Notes under the pieces: generated by a model
Database searches by the model: none
Told to the model about the DNA's origin: nothing
The model's input: the letters and a program-made list of their open reading frames with translations, nothing else
Translations under genes and position numbers: made by a program
Assembly: GCF_000717345.1 (NCBI RefSeq)
Contig: NZ_JNZA01000031.1
Location: forward strand, 102,528-166,527
Reading direction: 5' to 3'
Source: Streptomyces lydicus
GTDB taxonomy: Bacteria; Actinomycetota; Actinomycetes; Streptomycetales; Streptomycetaceae
Length of the DNA stretch: 64,000 bases
In this document: one piece after another, positions 1-8,803 of the stretch
How positions within the stretch are numbered: position 1 is the first letter of the stretch
How the letters are laid out: every line of letters starts with the position of its first letter

Positions 1-298
1 CGTCCCCACCGCCCCGCAGCTCACCTGGGAGCCCGGCGCACCCCCCGCGCTGCGCCTCCGCCCCGCCGGCTCCCCGCCCGCCGCCGACACGGTCCTCGCC
101 GCGCTGGCCCGCGCCGCCCTCACCTTCCTCGACGGGCCCGAACGAGCCCTGCTGCGGGCCTGCCCGGCCCCGCGCTGTGTGCGCTACTTCGTCAAGGACC
201 ACGCCCGCCAGGAATGGTGCACACCCTCCTGCGGCAACCGCGCCCGGGTCGCCCGCCACCACGAGCGGCACCGGGAAGGGCGCGGCGACGCCTCGTAG
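1..298 (+). CDS. CGNR zinc-finger protein, 3' fragment
   Basis: Only the last 98 codons are in the window; the reading frame is open from position 2 to a TAG at 296-298. The C-terminal part shows the CGNR zinc-finger pattern: a Cys, five residues, a second Cys (RACPAPRCVRYF), then WCTPSCGNRARVARHHERH. The paired cysteines bind zinc in this family, and full-length members carry an N-terminal stress-linked ABATE domain, here outside the window. Such proteins are predicted transcriptional regulators. The next gene starts 10 nt downstream, so the two may be co-transcribed. The specific target is unknown. Confidence 0.85.
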   Translation, partial: VPTAPQLTWEPGAPPALRLRPAGSPPAADTVLAALARAALTFLDGPERALLRACPAPRCVRYFVKDHARQEWCTPSCGNRARVARHHERHREGRGDAS

Positions 299-308
299 GG
301 TGGGCGGC

Positions 309-704
309 ATGACGGGCGAACGCGATCTCCAGGTCCTGCTGCGCGGCATGCGGCCGGAACTGCACCAGGGCCGGTACGTCTTCACCAGCGTGTCCGGGGC
401 GATCCCCCCGGGCCTCGCCCCGGTGGTCACCGTCGCCGAACCCGAAGGGCTCACCCTGGTCCTCCGCCAAGAGGAAGCCGACCGCACCGGCCTGGCCTAC
501 GACTACCTCGCCGCCTGGATCACCCTGCGGGTGCACTCCGCGCTGGACGCCGTCGGCCTGACCGCCGCCGTCGCCACCGCCCTCGCCGACGCCGGCCTCA
601 GCTGCAACGTCGTCGCCGGCTTCCACCACGATCACCTCTTCGTGCCCCACGAAGCGGCCGACGAGGCGCTGCGCCACCTCGGTGAACTGGCCGATCGGGC
701 CTGA
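309..704 (+). CDS. ACT-domain protein
   Basis: A 131-residue protein matching small stand-alone ACT-domain proteins (ACT_3/DUF2241 type). It reads through YVFTSV near the N-terminus, a central LAAWITLRVHSALDAVGLTA stretch and a C-terminal NVVAGFHHDHLFVP stretch. ACT domains usually bind amino acids or other small ligands. I chose ATG 309 because a G-rich Shine-Dalgarno (GGGTGGGCGG) lies just upstream and the family starts close to this residue; an upstream in-frame ATG at 177 would overlap the previous gene heavily. The ligand is not known. Confidence 0.8.
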   Translation: MTGERDLQVLLRGMRPELHQGRYVFTSVSGAIPPGLAPVVTVAEPEGLTLVLRQEEADRTGLAYDYLAAWITLRVHSALDAVGLTAAVATALADAGLSCNVVAGFHHDHLFVPHEAADEALRHLGELADRA

Positions 705-791
705 AACGGAGGGCGAAGGCGGCCGGCGGAGGCCCGGCGCACCCGGCGTCGCTCACCCCGACGTCCGCGCGGCGCGTGCGCCCGGGCCACG

Positions 792-797
792 TACGAT
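792..797 (+). promoter_or_regulatory. -10 element of a leaderless promoter (TACGAT)
   Basis: TACGAT fits the TANNNT form of actinobacterial -10 elements and ends six bases before the ATG at 804, so transcription would start at or next to the start codon. No clear -35 hexamer was identified. Confidence 0.5.
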
Positions 798-803
798 GGC
801 GGC

Positions 804-1304
804 ATGTCCTTCCTCCGCCGCCGTAGCGCAGCCACGCCCGCCGGTCCAGACTTCGACGTTCTCGCCATGGACCCCGGGGACTGGCCGGGCAACCTCGGGG
901 CCGGCCTGCTGCCCGCACCCGACGGAAGCTGCCAGGGCGTCTTCCTGCGCTACGACCTGTTCGGCGGCCGCGGACCCGCGATGATCATCGGCAATCTGCC
1001 CGAGGGCTCCCCGGCCCGCGAGCTGACCGACGACGAGGTGCCCTTCGAGGTCGCCCAGCTGCTCGCGGCGCTCGGCAACGACGAGCCGGTGACCGTCGTC
1101 GAGAGCGAGGACACCCCCGTCATGCACGAGGGCAACCTGCTGATCGTCAAGCGCATCAAGTGCTCCGAGAGCCGGATCTCCTGCGCCCAGTTCGACCGCA
1201 GCGACGGCGTGCTGGTCACCATCGCCAGCTGGGACCGGCCGATCACCGACGACCTCTACGCGCTGCTCAAGCCGCTGCCCGCGGAGCTCTTCCAGCAGGG
1301 CTGA
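804..1304 (+). CDS. Conserved hypothetical protein, probably leaderless
   Basis: A 166-residue soluble protein with normal actinomycete codon use and no motif I can assign. It has no signal peptide or membrane segment. Its ATG follows a TACGAT hexamer (792-797) by exactly six bases, which is the spacing of a -10 element in front of a leaderless transcript; no Shine-Dalgarno is visible. It runs toward a convergent amidase gene, with about 140 nt between them. Function unknown. Confidence 0.75.
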   Translation: MSFLRRRSAATPAGPDFDVLAMDPGDWPGNLGAGLLPAPDGSCQGVFLRYDLFGGRGPAMIIGNLPEGSPARELTDDEVPFEVAQLLAALGNDEPVTVVESEDTPVMHEGNLLIVKRIKCSESRISCAQFDRSDGVLVTIASWDRPITDDLYALLKPLPAELFQQG

Positions 1305-1446
1305 GCCGCGCGCCGGCGCCCGACTGCGGCCGGCACCCACCGCGCCCGACGGACGGCACCTCTCCGAGCCGTCCACCGGGCGCGGCCCGCTCACCGACCG
1401 GGCACGCGCACTACCGCCCGTGCCCGCCCGGTCGGCGCACCCCTCG

Positions 1447-3453
1447 CTACGAGTCCGAGTGCCGCACGTCCACGTCGGCCGCGCGCACATAGCCGACCCG
1501 GTGCCCCAGCTGGATCTCGTAGTAGACGTCCTCACCGCGCACGATCGCGTGCTTCGAGACGTCGAAGGTCGGCGCGTAGAAGTAGTCGCTGCTGACCTTC
1601 TGCCCGACCGCGTACTTCTGACCGGCGGTGATCTTGTACGGCAGCGGCGTCACGGCCTGGTACGGCACCCCGGCCGGGTACGCCTCCTTCTCCGGGTACG
1701 CCCGGCCGTAGACCGGGATCTCCTCGCGGTCGGCCTTCGGGGTGGCGATCAGCCCCTCGGCGTTCACCGCGGTCCGGGCGCCGTGCGGGTTGCGGAACCA
1801 CGCCTTCTGCCCGAGGTACCAGATCGCCGTCCAGTCGCCGGACCGGCCCGCCACCGCGAACCGCTGTCCCGTCGTGGCCCGGGCACCGGTGTCGTTCACC
1901 CCCTCCGTCGTGTCACTGCCGTCCGGGTGCAGCCCGACGTCCCTGACCAGCGGGGCGCTCTCGCTGGGCGCGGTGTACAGCCGGACCGCCGTGGAACCGT
2001 GCGGCGCGCAGGTGTCCCCGGCCTTGTCGCAGCCGGTGTAGGGCGGCTGGTTGCGGTCGTAGTCGGGGCGGATGGTGACCAGCCCGCCGTGGCTGCCGGC
2101 CGTGGCGTGGAACGGCTTGCCCAGCAGGGTGAAGTAGTGCGCCCAGTCCCAGTACGGCCCGGGGTCGGTGTGCATGCCGGGGATCGTGGACGCCGTCGTG
2201 CCGGGCACGTTGTCGTGGCCCAGGATGTGCTGCCGGTCGAGCGGCACGTCGTACTTGCGGCTCAGGTACTTCACCAGACGGGCCGAGGCGCGGTACATCG
2301 CCTCCGTGTACCAGGCGTCCGGCGAGGCGAGGAAGCCCTCGTGCTCGATGCCGATGGAGTGCGAGTTGATGTACCAGTTGCCCGCGTGCCAGGCGACGTC
2401 CTTGGTCGGCACGTGCTGGGCGATCAGCCCGTCCGAGGAACGGATCGTGTAGTTCCAGGACACGTACTTCGGATCCTTGATCAGCTTCAGCGTGACGTCC
2501 CACGACCCCTCGGTGTCATGGATGACGATCACGTTGACCTTCTGGTCCCGGGGGCGCTCCGCCTTGTCGTGGTTGCCGTAGTCGTTGTCGCCGAACTCCT
2601 CGTACGGCGCCGGGACCGACTCGCAGGCGACGTTCCGCGGGCACTCCAGCCGGGAGTCGCCGCTCGGCGCCGCGGCCTTGGTGGCCGGCGCGCCAAGACG
2701 TTTCTGCTGCGTGGCGTCCGGGGTCAGCCCCGGCGCGGCGGCCAGTGTGACCCGCTGCCCCGCATCGGTCGTACGGGTCTGGCCGCGGCGCATCACGTCG
2801 TACACCTCGTCGGCGAAGGCCCGGCCGCCCAGCGCGCTGTCCTGACCGCCGTAGCGGGCCACCGCCGCGTACCACCGCGCCGGATCACCACTCGCCGCCA
2901 GCCCCAGCTTGCGCTGTTCCGCGGCGAGCAGCGCCGCCCCGCCCAGCACGTTCGCCGCCGGGTCGGTGCGCAGCTTCCCGGCGGGTAGCCCGGTCAGCCG
3001 CGCGGCCGTGCCCAAGGTCCGCAGCCGGGCCGGGAGTTCGGCCGGCAGCACGGCCCGCTGCGCCGCGCCGTGCGGCACCGGCTTGCGGCCGCGCGAGGAA
3101 TCGCCGCGGGCGTCCTCGTCGCCCTGGCTGAACTCCGGCGCCCGCGTCAGGGCGGTACGGGCATCGGTCAGATGCATCGGGCCGTAGCCCCCCGACACGC
3201 TGGGCGCGCCGCCGTGGCCGTCCCAGCGGGACTCCAGATACGAGACGCCGAGCAGCACACTGCGCGGCACGTGGAAGCGGGCGGCGGCCTCGGTGAAGGC
3301 CCGCTGCAACCGGTCCGCCCGGGGCTGCCCGGCGCTCGCGGACGGCGCTCCCGAGAGCGGCAGCAGCAGCATCGCCGCCGCGAGGGCGGTGGTGGATCTG
3401 CGCAGGGCGGGGCGGGGCGTTCTCTTCTCGTCTTCCGGGGCGGATCCTCGCAA
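1447..3453 (-). CDS. Secreted N-acetylmuramoyl-L-alanine amidase (amidase_2/PGRP)
   Basis: This protein should cleave the amide bond between N-acetylmuramic acid and the stem peptide of peptidoglycan, outside the cell. The start chosen is TTG at 3453, preceded by GAGGAGG with a 5-nt gap; it gives 668 residues starting MRGSAPEDEKR and a signal peptide (basic region, ALAAAMLLLPL core, SASAGQ cleavage-like site). After a lysozyme-like N-terminal region (ESRWDGHGG, GPMHLTD) comes the amidase_2 domain with zinc-ligand motifs VIVIHDTEG, GIEHEG and a histidine in the GMHTDPGPYWDW stretch. The C-terminal third resembles an SH3-like cell-wall binding region. An upstream ATG in frame at 3558 lacks a ribosome-binding site and would bury the signal peptide. 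Confidence 0.88.
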   Translation of the reverse strand: MRGSAPEDEKRTPRPALRRSTTALAAAMLLLPLSGAPSASAGQPRADRLQRAFTEAAARFHVPRSVLLGVSYLESRWDGHGGAPSVSGGYGPMHLTDARTALTRAPEFSQGDEDARGDSSRGRKPVPHGAAQRAVLPAELPARLRTLGTAARLTGLPAGKLRTDPAANVLGGAALLAAEQRKLGLAASGDPARWYAAVARYGGQDSALGGRAFADEVYDVMRRGQTRTTDAGQRVTLAAAPGLTPDATQQKRLGAPATKAAAPSGDSRLECPRNVACESVPAPYEEFGDNDYGNHDKAERPRDQKVNVIVIHDTEGSWDVTLKLIKDPKYVSWNYTIRSSDGLIAQHVPTKDVAWHAGNWYINSHSIGIEHEGFLASPDAWYTEAMYRASARLVKYLSRKYDVPLDRQHILGHDNVPGTTASTIPGMHTDPGPYWDWAHYFTLLGKPFHATAGSHGGLVTIRPDYDRNQPPYTGCDKAGDTCAPHGSTAVRLYTAPSESAPLVRDVGLHPDGSDTTEGVNDTGARATTGQRFAVAGRSGDWTAIWYLGQKAWFRNPHGARTAVNAEGLIATPKADREEIPVYGRAYPEKEAYPAGVPYQAVTPLPYKITAGQKYAVGQKVSSDYFYAPTFDVSKHAIVRGEDVYYEIQLGHRVGYVRAADVDVRHSDS

Positions 3454-3684
3454 AACATCCTCCTCGAGCCGGCCCGAGCCGGACGGTGTGACGGTGGGCG
3501 AGCAAACGGCCGTGCGGGGTGGACCCGAGAGTAGATCCCCCGTCGGGTCCGGAGCCATACGTGTGCCGACGGTCCGTCAATCACCGTGCCGGGTCGGGAC
3601 GCCGCATGTCAGGGCATCTCCCGAGGAGTCTTCCCGGACCCGCGCCGGGCCTGCGAGGCGTCAGTGGAATGGACCAATGAACGG

Positions 3685-3751
3685 GTGCGGGGCAGGGCGT
3701 GTCCACCGGACCGGATCGCCCCGGACAGCCGGTGGACGCCCTGCCCCGCAC
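3685..3751. terminator. Long hairpin, probable terminator of the upstream kinase gene
   Basis: Arms at 3685-3709 and 3729-3751 pair over about 23 bp with a 2-nt bulge (left arm begins GTGCGGGGCAGGGCG). The gene at 3839-4972 is transcribed toward it, so it probably ends that transcript. There is no U tract, as is usual in Streptomyces. Confidence 0.65.
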
Positions 3752-3762
3752 GGCGCACAAGG

Positions 3763-3798
3763 GTGAGCGGCGCGTCCCGTACCGGGCGCGCCGCTCAC
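3763..3798. terminator. Second hairpin, tandem terminator
   Basis: A perfect 12-bp inverted repeat (GTGAGCGGCGCG paired with CGCGCCGCTCAC) around a 12-nt loop, directly adjacent to the stronger hairpin. Together they fill much of the 385-nt gene-free stretch 3454-3838; I see no gene there. Confidence 0.65.
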
Positions 3799-3838
3799 AA
3801 TCCCCCCTCGGGAGCCCTCGCACTCCCGTGTCCGGCGG

Positions 3839-4972
3839 TCAGCGAGTGCCGACCGCCGCCCGTACCGCACGACGCGCCATCTGGCAGTCGTCGTGCAGCC
3901 GGCGCAGGAGCAGCCGCTGCTCCTCGCCCGCCGCGGGCACCCCGGGTTGTCCCGGACCCGGTGCGCCTGTCGGCGTGGGCTCGCGCATGGTCCGCTGGAC
4001 CGCGGTCTCGTACCGGCGGATCTCGCGGGTCAGGATCAGCATCAGATTCACCAGGAAGGCGTCCCGGGAGGCCGGGCCCGCGTTCTGGGCGAGCTGGCTG
4101 ATCTGACGGCGCGCCACCGGGGCGTCGCCGAGCACCGACCAGAGCGTCGCCAGGTCGTAGCCGGGCAGGTACCAGCCGGCGTTGTCCCAGTCCAGCAGCG
4201 CCGGGCCCGCGGGCGACAGCAGTACGTTGTTCAGCAGCGCGTCACCGTGGCAGAACTGGCCCTGGACGTGCGACAGGCCGTGCATCAGCTTCTGCAGATC
4301 GCCCAGGTCCCGGTCGGTCAGCAGCCCCAGGTCGTGGTACCGGCTGATTCGGCCCGCGTAGTCCAGCGGGGCGTCGAACAGCCCCGCCGGCGGGCGCCAG
4401 CGGTTGATCTGGCAGATCGCGCCGAGCGCGGCCCGTACGTCCGCGCGGGGCGGCGCCTCGGCCGGGTGCCGCGTCATGGCCGCCACCCGGCCGGGCATCC
4501 GTTCCACGATCAGCGTGCAGTTGTCGGGATCGGCCGCCACCAGCCGCGGCACCCGAACCGGCGGACGATGCCGGACGAATGCGCGGTATGCGCTTATTTC
4601 CTGCCGGAACCTTTCCGCCCACGCCGGGGAGTGGTCCAGTAAACACTTCGCCACCGCGGTCATACGGCCCGTCGTGCCGACCAGTAGGACGGACTTGCCG
4701 CTCCGGCGCAGCACCTGGACGGGGTTGAACTCCGGACAGATGCGGTGCACCGAGGCGACCGCGGCGCGCAGCTGGGCGCCCTGGGGCCCGGACAAGTCGA
4801 GTCTCCCGCTGAGCGGTTGGGTGCCCGTCCCCTGTGCCCGCCGGGCCCGGCCGCCGACGAGACCGGGGACCGCCCCCGCGGAAGGAGAGGGGGCGAGGTA
4901 CGGTCCGCTGCCCGTCGGGTGCGGGCGGTACGGCCGGGTGGGGGCGGTCACGGCGGACGATGCTGCATACAT
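3839..4972 (-). CDS. Aminoglycoside phosphotransferase (APH)-fold kinase, TTA-containing
   Basis: A 377-residue protein with an APH/choline-kinase fold. The catalytic loop reads [13 protein letters not shown] (Brenner-type HGD with the Asn) and is followed by ALLDWDNAG, the metal-binding Asp. An N-terminal lobe with [17 protein letters not shown] precedes it. Such kinases phosphorylate small molecules; drug resistance is possible but not shown, and the long Pro/Ala N-terminus is not typical of resistance enzymes. The start ATG 4972 was preferred over 5134 because the upstream part has no coding look. A TTA leucine codon (4640-4642, in KCLLDHSP) suggests dependence on the bldA tRNA. It is divergent from nsdA. 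Confidence 0.82.
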   Translation of the reverse strand: MYAASSAVTAPTRPYRPHPTGSGPYLAPSPSAGAVPGLVGGRARRAQGTGTQPLSGRLDLSGPQGAQLRAAVASVHRICPEFNPVQVLRRSGKSVLLVGTTGRMTAVAKCLLDHSPAWAERFRQEISAYRAFVRHRPPVRVPRLVAADPDNCTLIVERMPGRVAAMTRHPAEAPPRADVRAALGAICQINRWRPPAGLFDAPLDYAGRISRYHDLGLLTDRDLGDLQKLMHGLSHVQGQFCHGDALLNNVLLSPAGPALLDWDNAGWYLPGYDLATLWSVLGDAPVARRQISQLAQNAGPASRDAFLVNLMLILTREIRRYETAVQRTMREPTPTGAPGPGQPGVPAAGEEQRLLLRRLHDDCQMARRAVRAAVGTR

Positions 4973-5167
4973 GGGTGAGACAGATCCCTTCGTGCGCCGA
5001 CGAGTTTGCGTGCGCTCCCGGCCCGGTGGGGGGAATCCGTGAACGGGCCCCGTACAGGAGGCCGATCCAGGGTCCCTGTGAAGGGCGCGCACCCTGGGGA
5101 ATGCGGTCCCGCCACCAGGCCGGGGGCGGCACATCTACAGAACACGCGGCTGCGGGTGGCAGACCAT

Positions 5168-5193
5168 CTGGCGCACCCTGGCGAACCCTGGCG
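5168..5193 (+). repeat. Three CTGGCG repeats in 10-bp phase upstream of nsdA
   Basis: CTGGCG occurs at 5168, 5178 and 5188, exactly one helical turn apart; the last two copies are part of a perfect 10-bp tandem (ACCCTGGCGA). They sit 65-90 nt before the GTG start of the nsdA homologue, and a TACTGT hexamer (5222-5227) that could be a -10 follows. This looks like a cooperative protein-binding site. Confidence 0.45.
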
Positions 5194-5257
5194 AATGGTC
5201 CCAGCGCATGTCACCGGCCGTTACTGTCAACTCAGTCGAGGAACCTGGGGGCTTGAC

Positions 5258-6787
5258 GTGGACAGGCAGCCGAACACCCGTCTCGCGGACCTTTTCGGCC
5301 TGGCCGGCTGGTCCAAAGGAGAGCTGGCGAGACTCGTGAACCGGCAGGCGGCGGCCATGGGCCATCCGCAGCTGGCGACCGACACCTCGCGAGTGCGGCG
5401 CTGGATCGACATGGGGGAGACCCCCCGCGATCCGGTGCCCAAGGTCCTGGCTTCCCTGTTCACCGAGCGCCTCGGCCGTGTCGTAACCATCGAGGACCTC
5501 GGGTTCGCAAGAACCGGTCGCTCGGGGAAGCGGCAGGCCATGGACGGTCTGCCGTGGGCTCCCGAACGGACCGCCGCGGTCCTCACGGAATTCACGGGAA
5601 TGGACCTCATGCTCAACCGACGCGGCTTGGTGGGTGCGGGCGCGGCGCTCGCCGCGGGCTCCGCACTCACCGGCGCCATGCACGACTGGCTGCACACCGA
5701 TCCTGTCCCCGCCGGCGCCTCACGCCACGACGACCCGTTCGCTTCCGACTCCTTCGACGAATTCGACCAGATCGGCCTCGACCGCTACGAGGCGGCCCCC
5801 GTGGGGTCGCAGGAAATCGACGCGCTGGAGCGCTCGGTGGAGGTCTTCCGCGCCTGGGACGCGGCCCGCGGCGGCGGGCTCCAGCGCAAGGCCGTGGTGG
5901 GCCAGCTCAACGAGGTGGGCGGCATGCTCGCCTACCGCCACCCCGACCACCTGCAGCGCAGGCTGTGGGGCGTGGCAGCCAACCTGGCGGTGCTGGCCGG
6001 CTGGATGTCCCATGACGTGGGCCTGGAACCCACCGCCCAGAAGTACTTCATCATCGCGGCCCACGCGGCCCGGGAGGGCGGCGACCGCCCGCGGGCCGGC
6101 GAGGCGCTCTCCCGCGCCGCCCGTCAGATGGTCCATCTGGGCCGCCCCGACGACGCGCTGGACCTGATGAAGCTGGCCAAGTCCGGCTCCGGCGAGGAGA
6201 CCCTGCCGCGGACCCGCGCCATGCTGCACACCATCGAGGCATGGGCCCAGGCGTCCAAGGGGCACGGCCAGGCGATGCGGCGCACCCTGGGCGAGGCGGA
6301 GGAGCTGTTCGTCTCGGACAAGGGCGACGTCCCGCCGCCGTGCTGGATGCAGATGTTCGACGAGGCGGATCTGCACGGCATGGAGGCGCTGGCCTTCCGC
6401 ACCCTCGCCGACCACGACCCGTCCGCCGCGAAGATCGCCCAACACCACGCCAAACAGGCACTGGAGCTGCGCGAAGGCGGCCGCCAACGGTCGCAGATCT
6501 TCGACTACATCTCCATGGCGTCGGCCTGCTTCATCGGCGACGACCCCGAACAGGCCGACCGCTACGCCCGGCTCGCGCTGGTGTCCATCGGCGAGAACTC
6601 CTCCCACCGGACCTGGGACCGGCTCCGCGAAATGTTCCGCCTCACGGGGCAGTACGCGAACTACGCCAAGATCCAGGACCTGCGCGAGGAGATCCAGCAT
6701 GTCCTGCCGAAGGCGAAGCCCAAGGCCAAGGGGCCCGGGCTCGGACCGGGACTCGGTTCGGCGCTCGGCAAGGACTTCTCGGTCTGA
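5258..6787 (+). CDS. nsdA: NsdA-type regulator of sporulation and antibiotic production
   Basis: A 509-residue protein that I recognise as the NsdA family of Streptomyces, known in S. coelicolor as a negative regulator of aerial development and antibiotic production. The N-terminus (RLADLFGLAGWSKGELARLVNRQ ending in RVRRWIDMGETPRDPVP) looks like a helix-turn-helix region, and a large helical part with TPR-like repeats follows (HAAREGGDRPRAGEALSRAA onward). It ends in a Lys/Pro/Gly tail. The GTG start at 5258 has a GGGGG tract 7 nt upstream and gives the family length; the frame is open to 5006 but that segment is not protein-like. A 9-bp hairpin follows the stop. Confidence 0.85.
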   Translation: MDRQPNTRLADLFGLAGWSKGELARLVNRQAAAMGHPQLATDTSRVRRWIDMGETPRDPVPKVLASLFTERLGRVVTIEDLGFARTGRSGKRQAMDGLPWAPERTAAVLTEFTGMDLMLNRRGLVGAGAALAAGSALTGAMHDWLHTDPVPAGASRHDDPFASDSFDEFDQIGLDRYEAAPVGSQEIDALERSVEVFRAWDAARGGGLQRKAVVGQLNEVGGMLAYRHPDHLQRRLWGVAANLAVLAGWMSHDVGLEPTAQKYFIIAAHAAREGGDRPRAGEALSRAARQMVHLGRPDDALDLMKLAKSGSGEETLPRTRAMLHTIEAWAQASKGHGQAMRRTLGEAEELFVSDKGDVPPPCWMQMFDEADLHGMEALAFRTLADHDPSAAKIAQHHAKQALELREGGRQRSQIFDYISMASACFIGDDPEQADRYARLALVSIGENSSHRTWDRLREMFRLTGQYANYAKIQDLREEIQHVLPKAKPKAKGPGLGPGLGSALGKDFSV

Positions 6788-6802
6788 AGCGCCCTACGAG
6801 AG

Positions 6803-6825
6803 CTCCGGCACCGCTCGTGCCGGAG
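6803..6825 (+). terminator. Rho-independent-type hairpin after nsdA
   Basis: CTCCGGCAC, a 5-nt loop and GTGCCGGAG form a perfect 9-bp stem 16 nt after the nsdA stop codon, between two convergent genes. Confidence 0.8.
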
Positions 6826-7014
6826 ACACCAGAGGTGACGGAAAGTCATGTCCCGGTGTGCAGACGGATATCCGCATGCCCACCGCGGCACATGGCGAAC
6901 CGTCGCACCTCAAGGATCTGTCGTCTCATGCCCTCACGGACGGGCTCCGACCGCATGCCGTCGGGGCGGCCGGCATCGGATGCGCCGGACCGCCCTCAGC
7001 TGACGTGCCCGGTG

Positions 7015-8481
7015 TCAGTCGCCGACCCTGGCGACCAGCACACAGGCGTCGTCCTCCCGTTCGGCGCTGCCGAACTCCTCGACGACGATGCGGACGCTGT
7101 CCTGCGCACTGCGGGCCGCGGCGAACCGCGGCGCCAGGGCGAGGAGTCGCTCGGCACCCTCATGGGCGGCCCCGGCGCCGTGCGAACGGCGGGGGACGAG
7201 GCCGTCGGTGTGCAGGACCAGCAGGTCGCCGGGCTCCAGTTGCTCGGTGTGCTGGGTGTAGGCCGCACCCGAGGTCGCCCCGAGCAGCACGCCCTCGGGC
7301 GGGTCCAGCGCGCGCCCCGTGCCGCCGCGGAACAGCAGCGGTGCGGGGTGCCCCGCCTGGGCCCACTCCAGCGTGCGGGTCTCCGGGTCGAACCGGCCGC
7401 ACACCGCGCTCCCGAGCGCCGGTTGGGCGGCGGTGTCCAGGAGCTGGTTGAGGAACGCCATCAGCGGTCCCGGCCGGTGTCCGGCGACGGCCATACCGCG
7501 CAGCGCGCCGAGCACCATCGCCATCCCGGATGTCGCGGTGACGCCGTGCCCGGTGAGGTCGCCGACGCTCAACAGTGTTGACCCGTCCGGGAGTTGCAGT
7601 GCGTCGTACCAGTCGCCGCCGATCAGTGCGCTGGTGCCGGACGGCAGATAGTGCCCGGCCAGATCCAGCGCGACCCGGCCGCCCTGCGGGAACCGCAGGG
7701 AGCCGCGCCACGGCGGCAGCACGGCCTCCTGCAGCTCGACCGCAAGCCGGTGCTCGGTCTGCGCGATCTGCCGCTCGCGGTGCAGCGAGTCACGGGTCTC
7801 GCGTACCGCCTGCTGGCTGCGGCGCAGCTCACTGACGTCGCGCAGCACGGCCCACATGCACGCGGTGCTGCCGTCGGCGTCGAGCACCGGCTCGCCCACC
7901 ATGTGCACCGTGCGCAGACTCGCGTCCGGCCGCACGATGCGGAACTCGCCGTCGATCGGCCGGCCGTCCACCAGGCAGTCGGTGACCATCGCGGCCAGCC
8001 CCTCCTGGTCCTCCCCGTGGACCAGCGACGGGAGCTCGTCCAGGGTCAGCGGGCCCTCGGAGGGCGCCCGGCCGAAGATGGCGAACAGCTCGTCGGACCA
8101 GCTGACCTCATCGGTGAGCAGATTCCACTCCGCGCTGCCCACCCGGCGCAGCAGGGCACCGCGCTCGTGCGGTGCGGGCTCGGGCGGGGCCGGCGGCAGC
8201 TCGTCGACCGTGTCCGGGACGTCGTCACTCTCGGTAGGCAGGCCCTCTCTCAGCTGGTCGAGATGGCCGCCGAGATCGTCGAGGTGGTGCACGGCGAGAT
8301 CGCACAGCGCTCTCTGCCAGCGCAGCTGCGGGTCGGCGGCGAGGCCGGTGTCCACCGTGGACTCCCGGCGCACCGCGTCGAGACCGCCGCGCAGGCGGCG
8401 CGCCTGCGTGATGAGGGCCTCGACCGTGTCGCGCTCGGGAGGCCGGTCGGCTGGGTGGTCCGCGAAGAGGGGGGACGGCAT
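7015..8481 (-). CDS. PAS-domain SpoIIE/PP2C-type phosphatase
   Basis: A 488-residue cytosolic protein. Roughly residues 100-240 form a PAS/PAC sensory region (SAEWNLLTDEVSWSDELFAIFGR ... AVLRDVSELRRSQQAV), followed by a short helical linker and a SpoIIE phosphatase domain (VLPP near its start, GGDWYDALQLPDG with the metal-binding Asp, GDLTGHGVTATSGMAM, AGHPAPLLF, ERLLALA, DDACVLV). This family dephosphorylates anti-sigma-factor antagonists. There is no HATPase kinase domain. The ATG at 8481 has GGAG six bases upstream. It is divergent from the next gene. Confidence 0.9.
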   Translation of the reverse strand: MPSPLFADHPADRPPERDTVEALITQARRLRGGLDAVRRESTVDTGLAADPQLRWQRALCDLAVHHLDDLGGHLDQLREGLPTESDDVPDTVDELPPAPPEPAPHERGALLRRVGSAEWNLLTDEVSWSDELFAIFGRAPSEGPLTLDELPSLVHGEDQEGLAAMVTDCLVDGRPIDGEFRIVRPDASLRTVHMVGEPVLDADGSTACMWAVLRDVSELRRSQQAVRETRDSLHRERQIAQTEHRLAVELQEAVLPPWRGSLRFPQGGRVALDLAGHYLPSGTSALIGGDWYDALQLPDGSTLLSVGDLTGHGVTATSGMAMVLGALRGMAVAGHRPGPLMAFLNQLLDTAAQPALGSAVCGRFDPETRTLEWAQAGHPAPLLFRGGTGRALDPPEGVLLGATSGAAYTQHTEQLEPGDLLVLHTDGLVPRRSHGAGAAHEGAERLLALAPRFAAARSAQDSVRIVVEEFGSAEREDDACVLVARVGD

Positions 8482-8803
8482 GACGTACTCCGTGATCAGG
8501 CGGCGCCGGGCTGAAGGGCCGGTTACGACTGTTGCACAGGCAGCGACCCTGCGTAAGGGATTTGGCACTACCCGATACGGTGGTGCACCTGGCATATGCC
8601 ACTGGCCGTCTTCTGGCATACCCGGGTGGAACCTGCGGAATGACAGCTTCCAGGCTAGGCTTCGGCCGCCGCACTGCACGCATTCCCGCCGATTCCACGG
8701 GGTTGACGAGGGATACCGTGCATACGGCCCGTGATCACCGGCAAGAATGCCGGTCAGCGGAAATCCCGTTGCCAGCCCGTCCCCCGCACCGGATGCTGAC
8801 CTC
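8482..8803. promoter_or_regulatory. Divergent intergenic region with GGCATATGCC palindrome
   Basis: This 322-nt region separates two divergent genes and holds no open frame I believe in. It contains a perfect 10-bp palindrome, GGCATATGCC (8591-8600), and a related TGGCATACC (8613-8621) some 20 nt on. The pair could be an operator, but the regulator is unknown. Confidence 0.4.

Noticed and set aside
192..677. Open frame on the minus strand opposite the ACT-domain gene
   Set aside because: Shadow of the sense gene, without family resemblance or ribosome-binding site.
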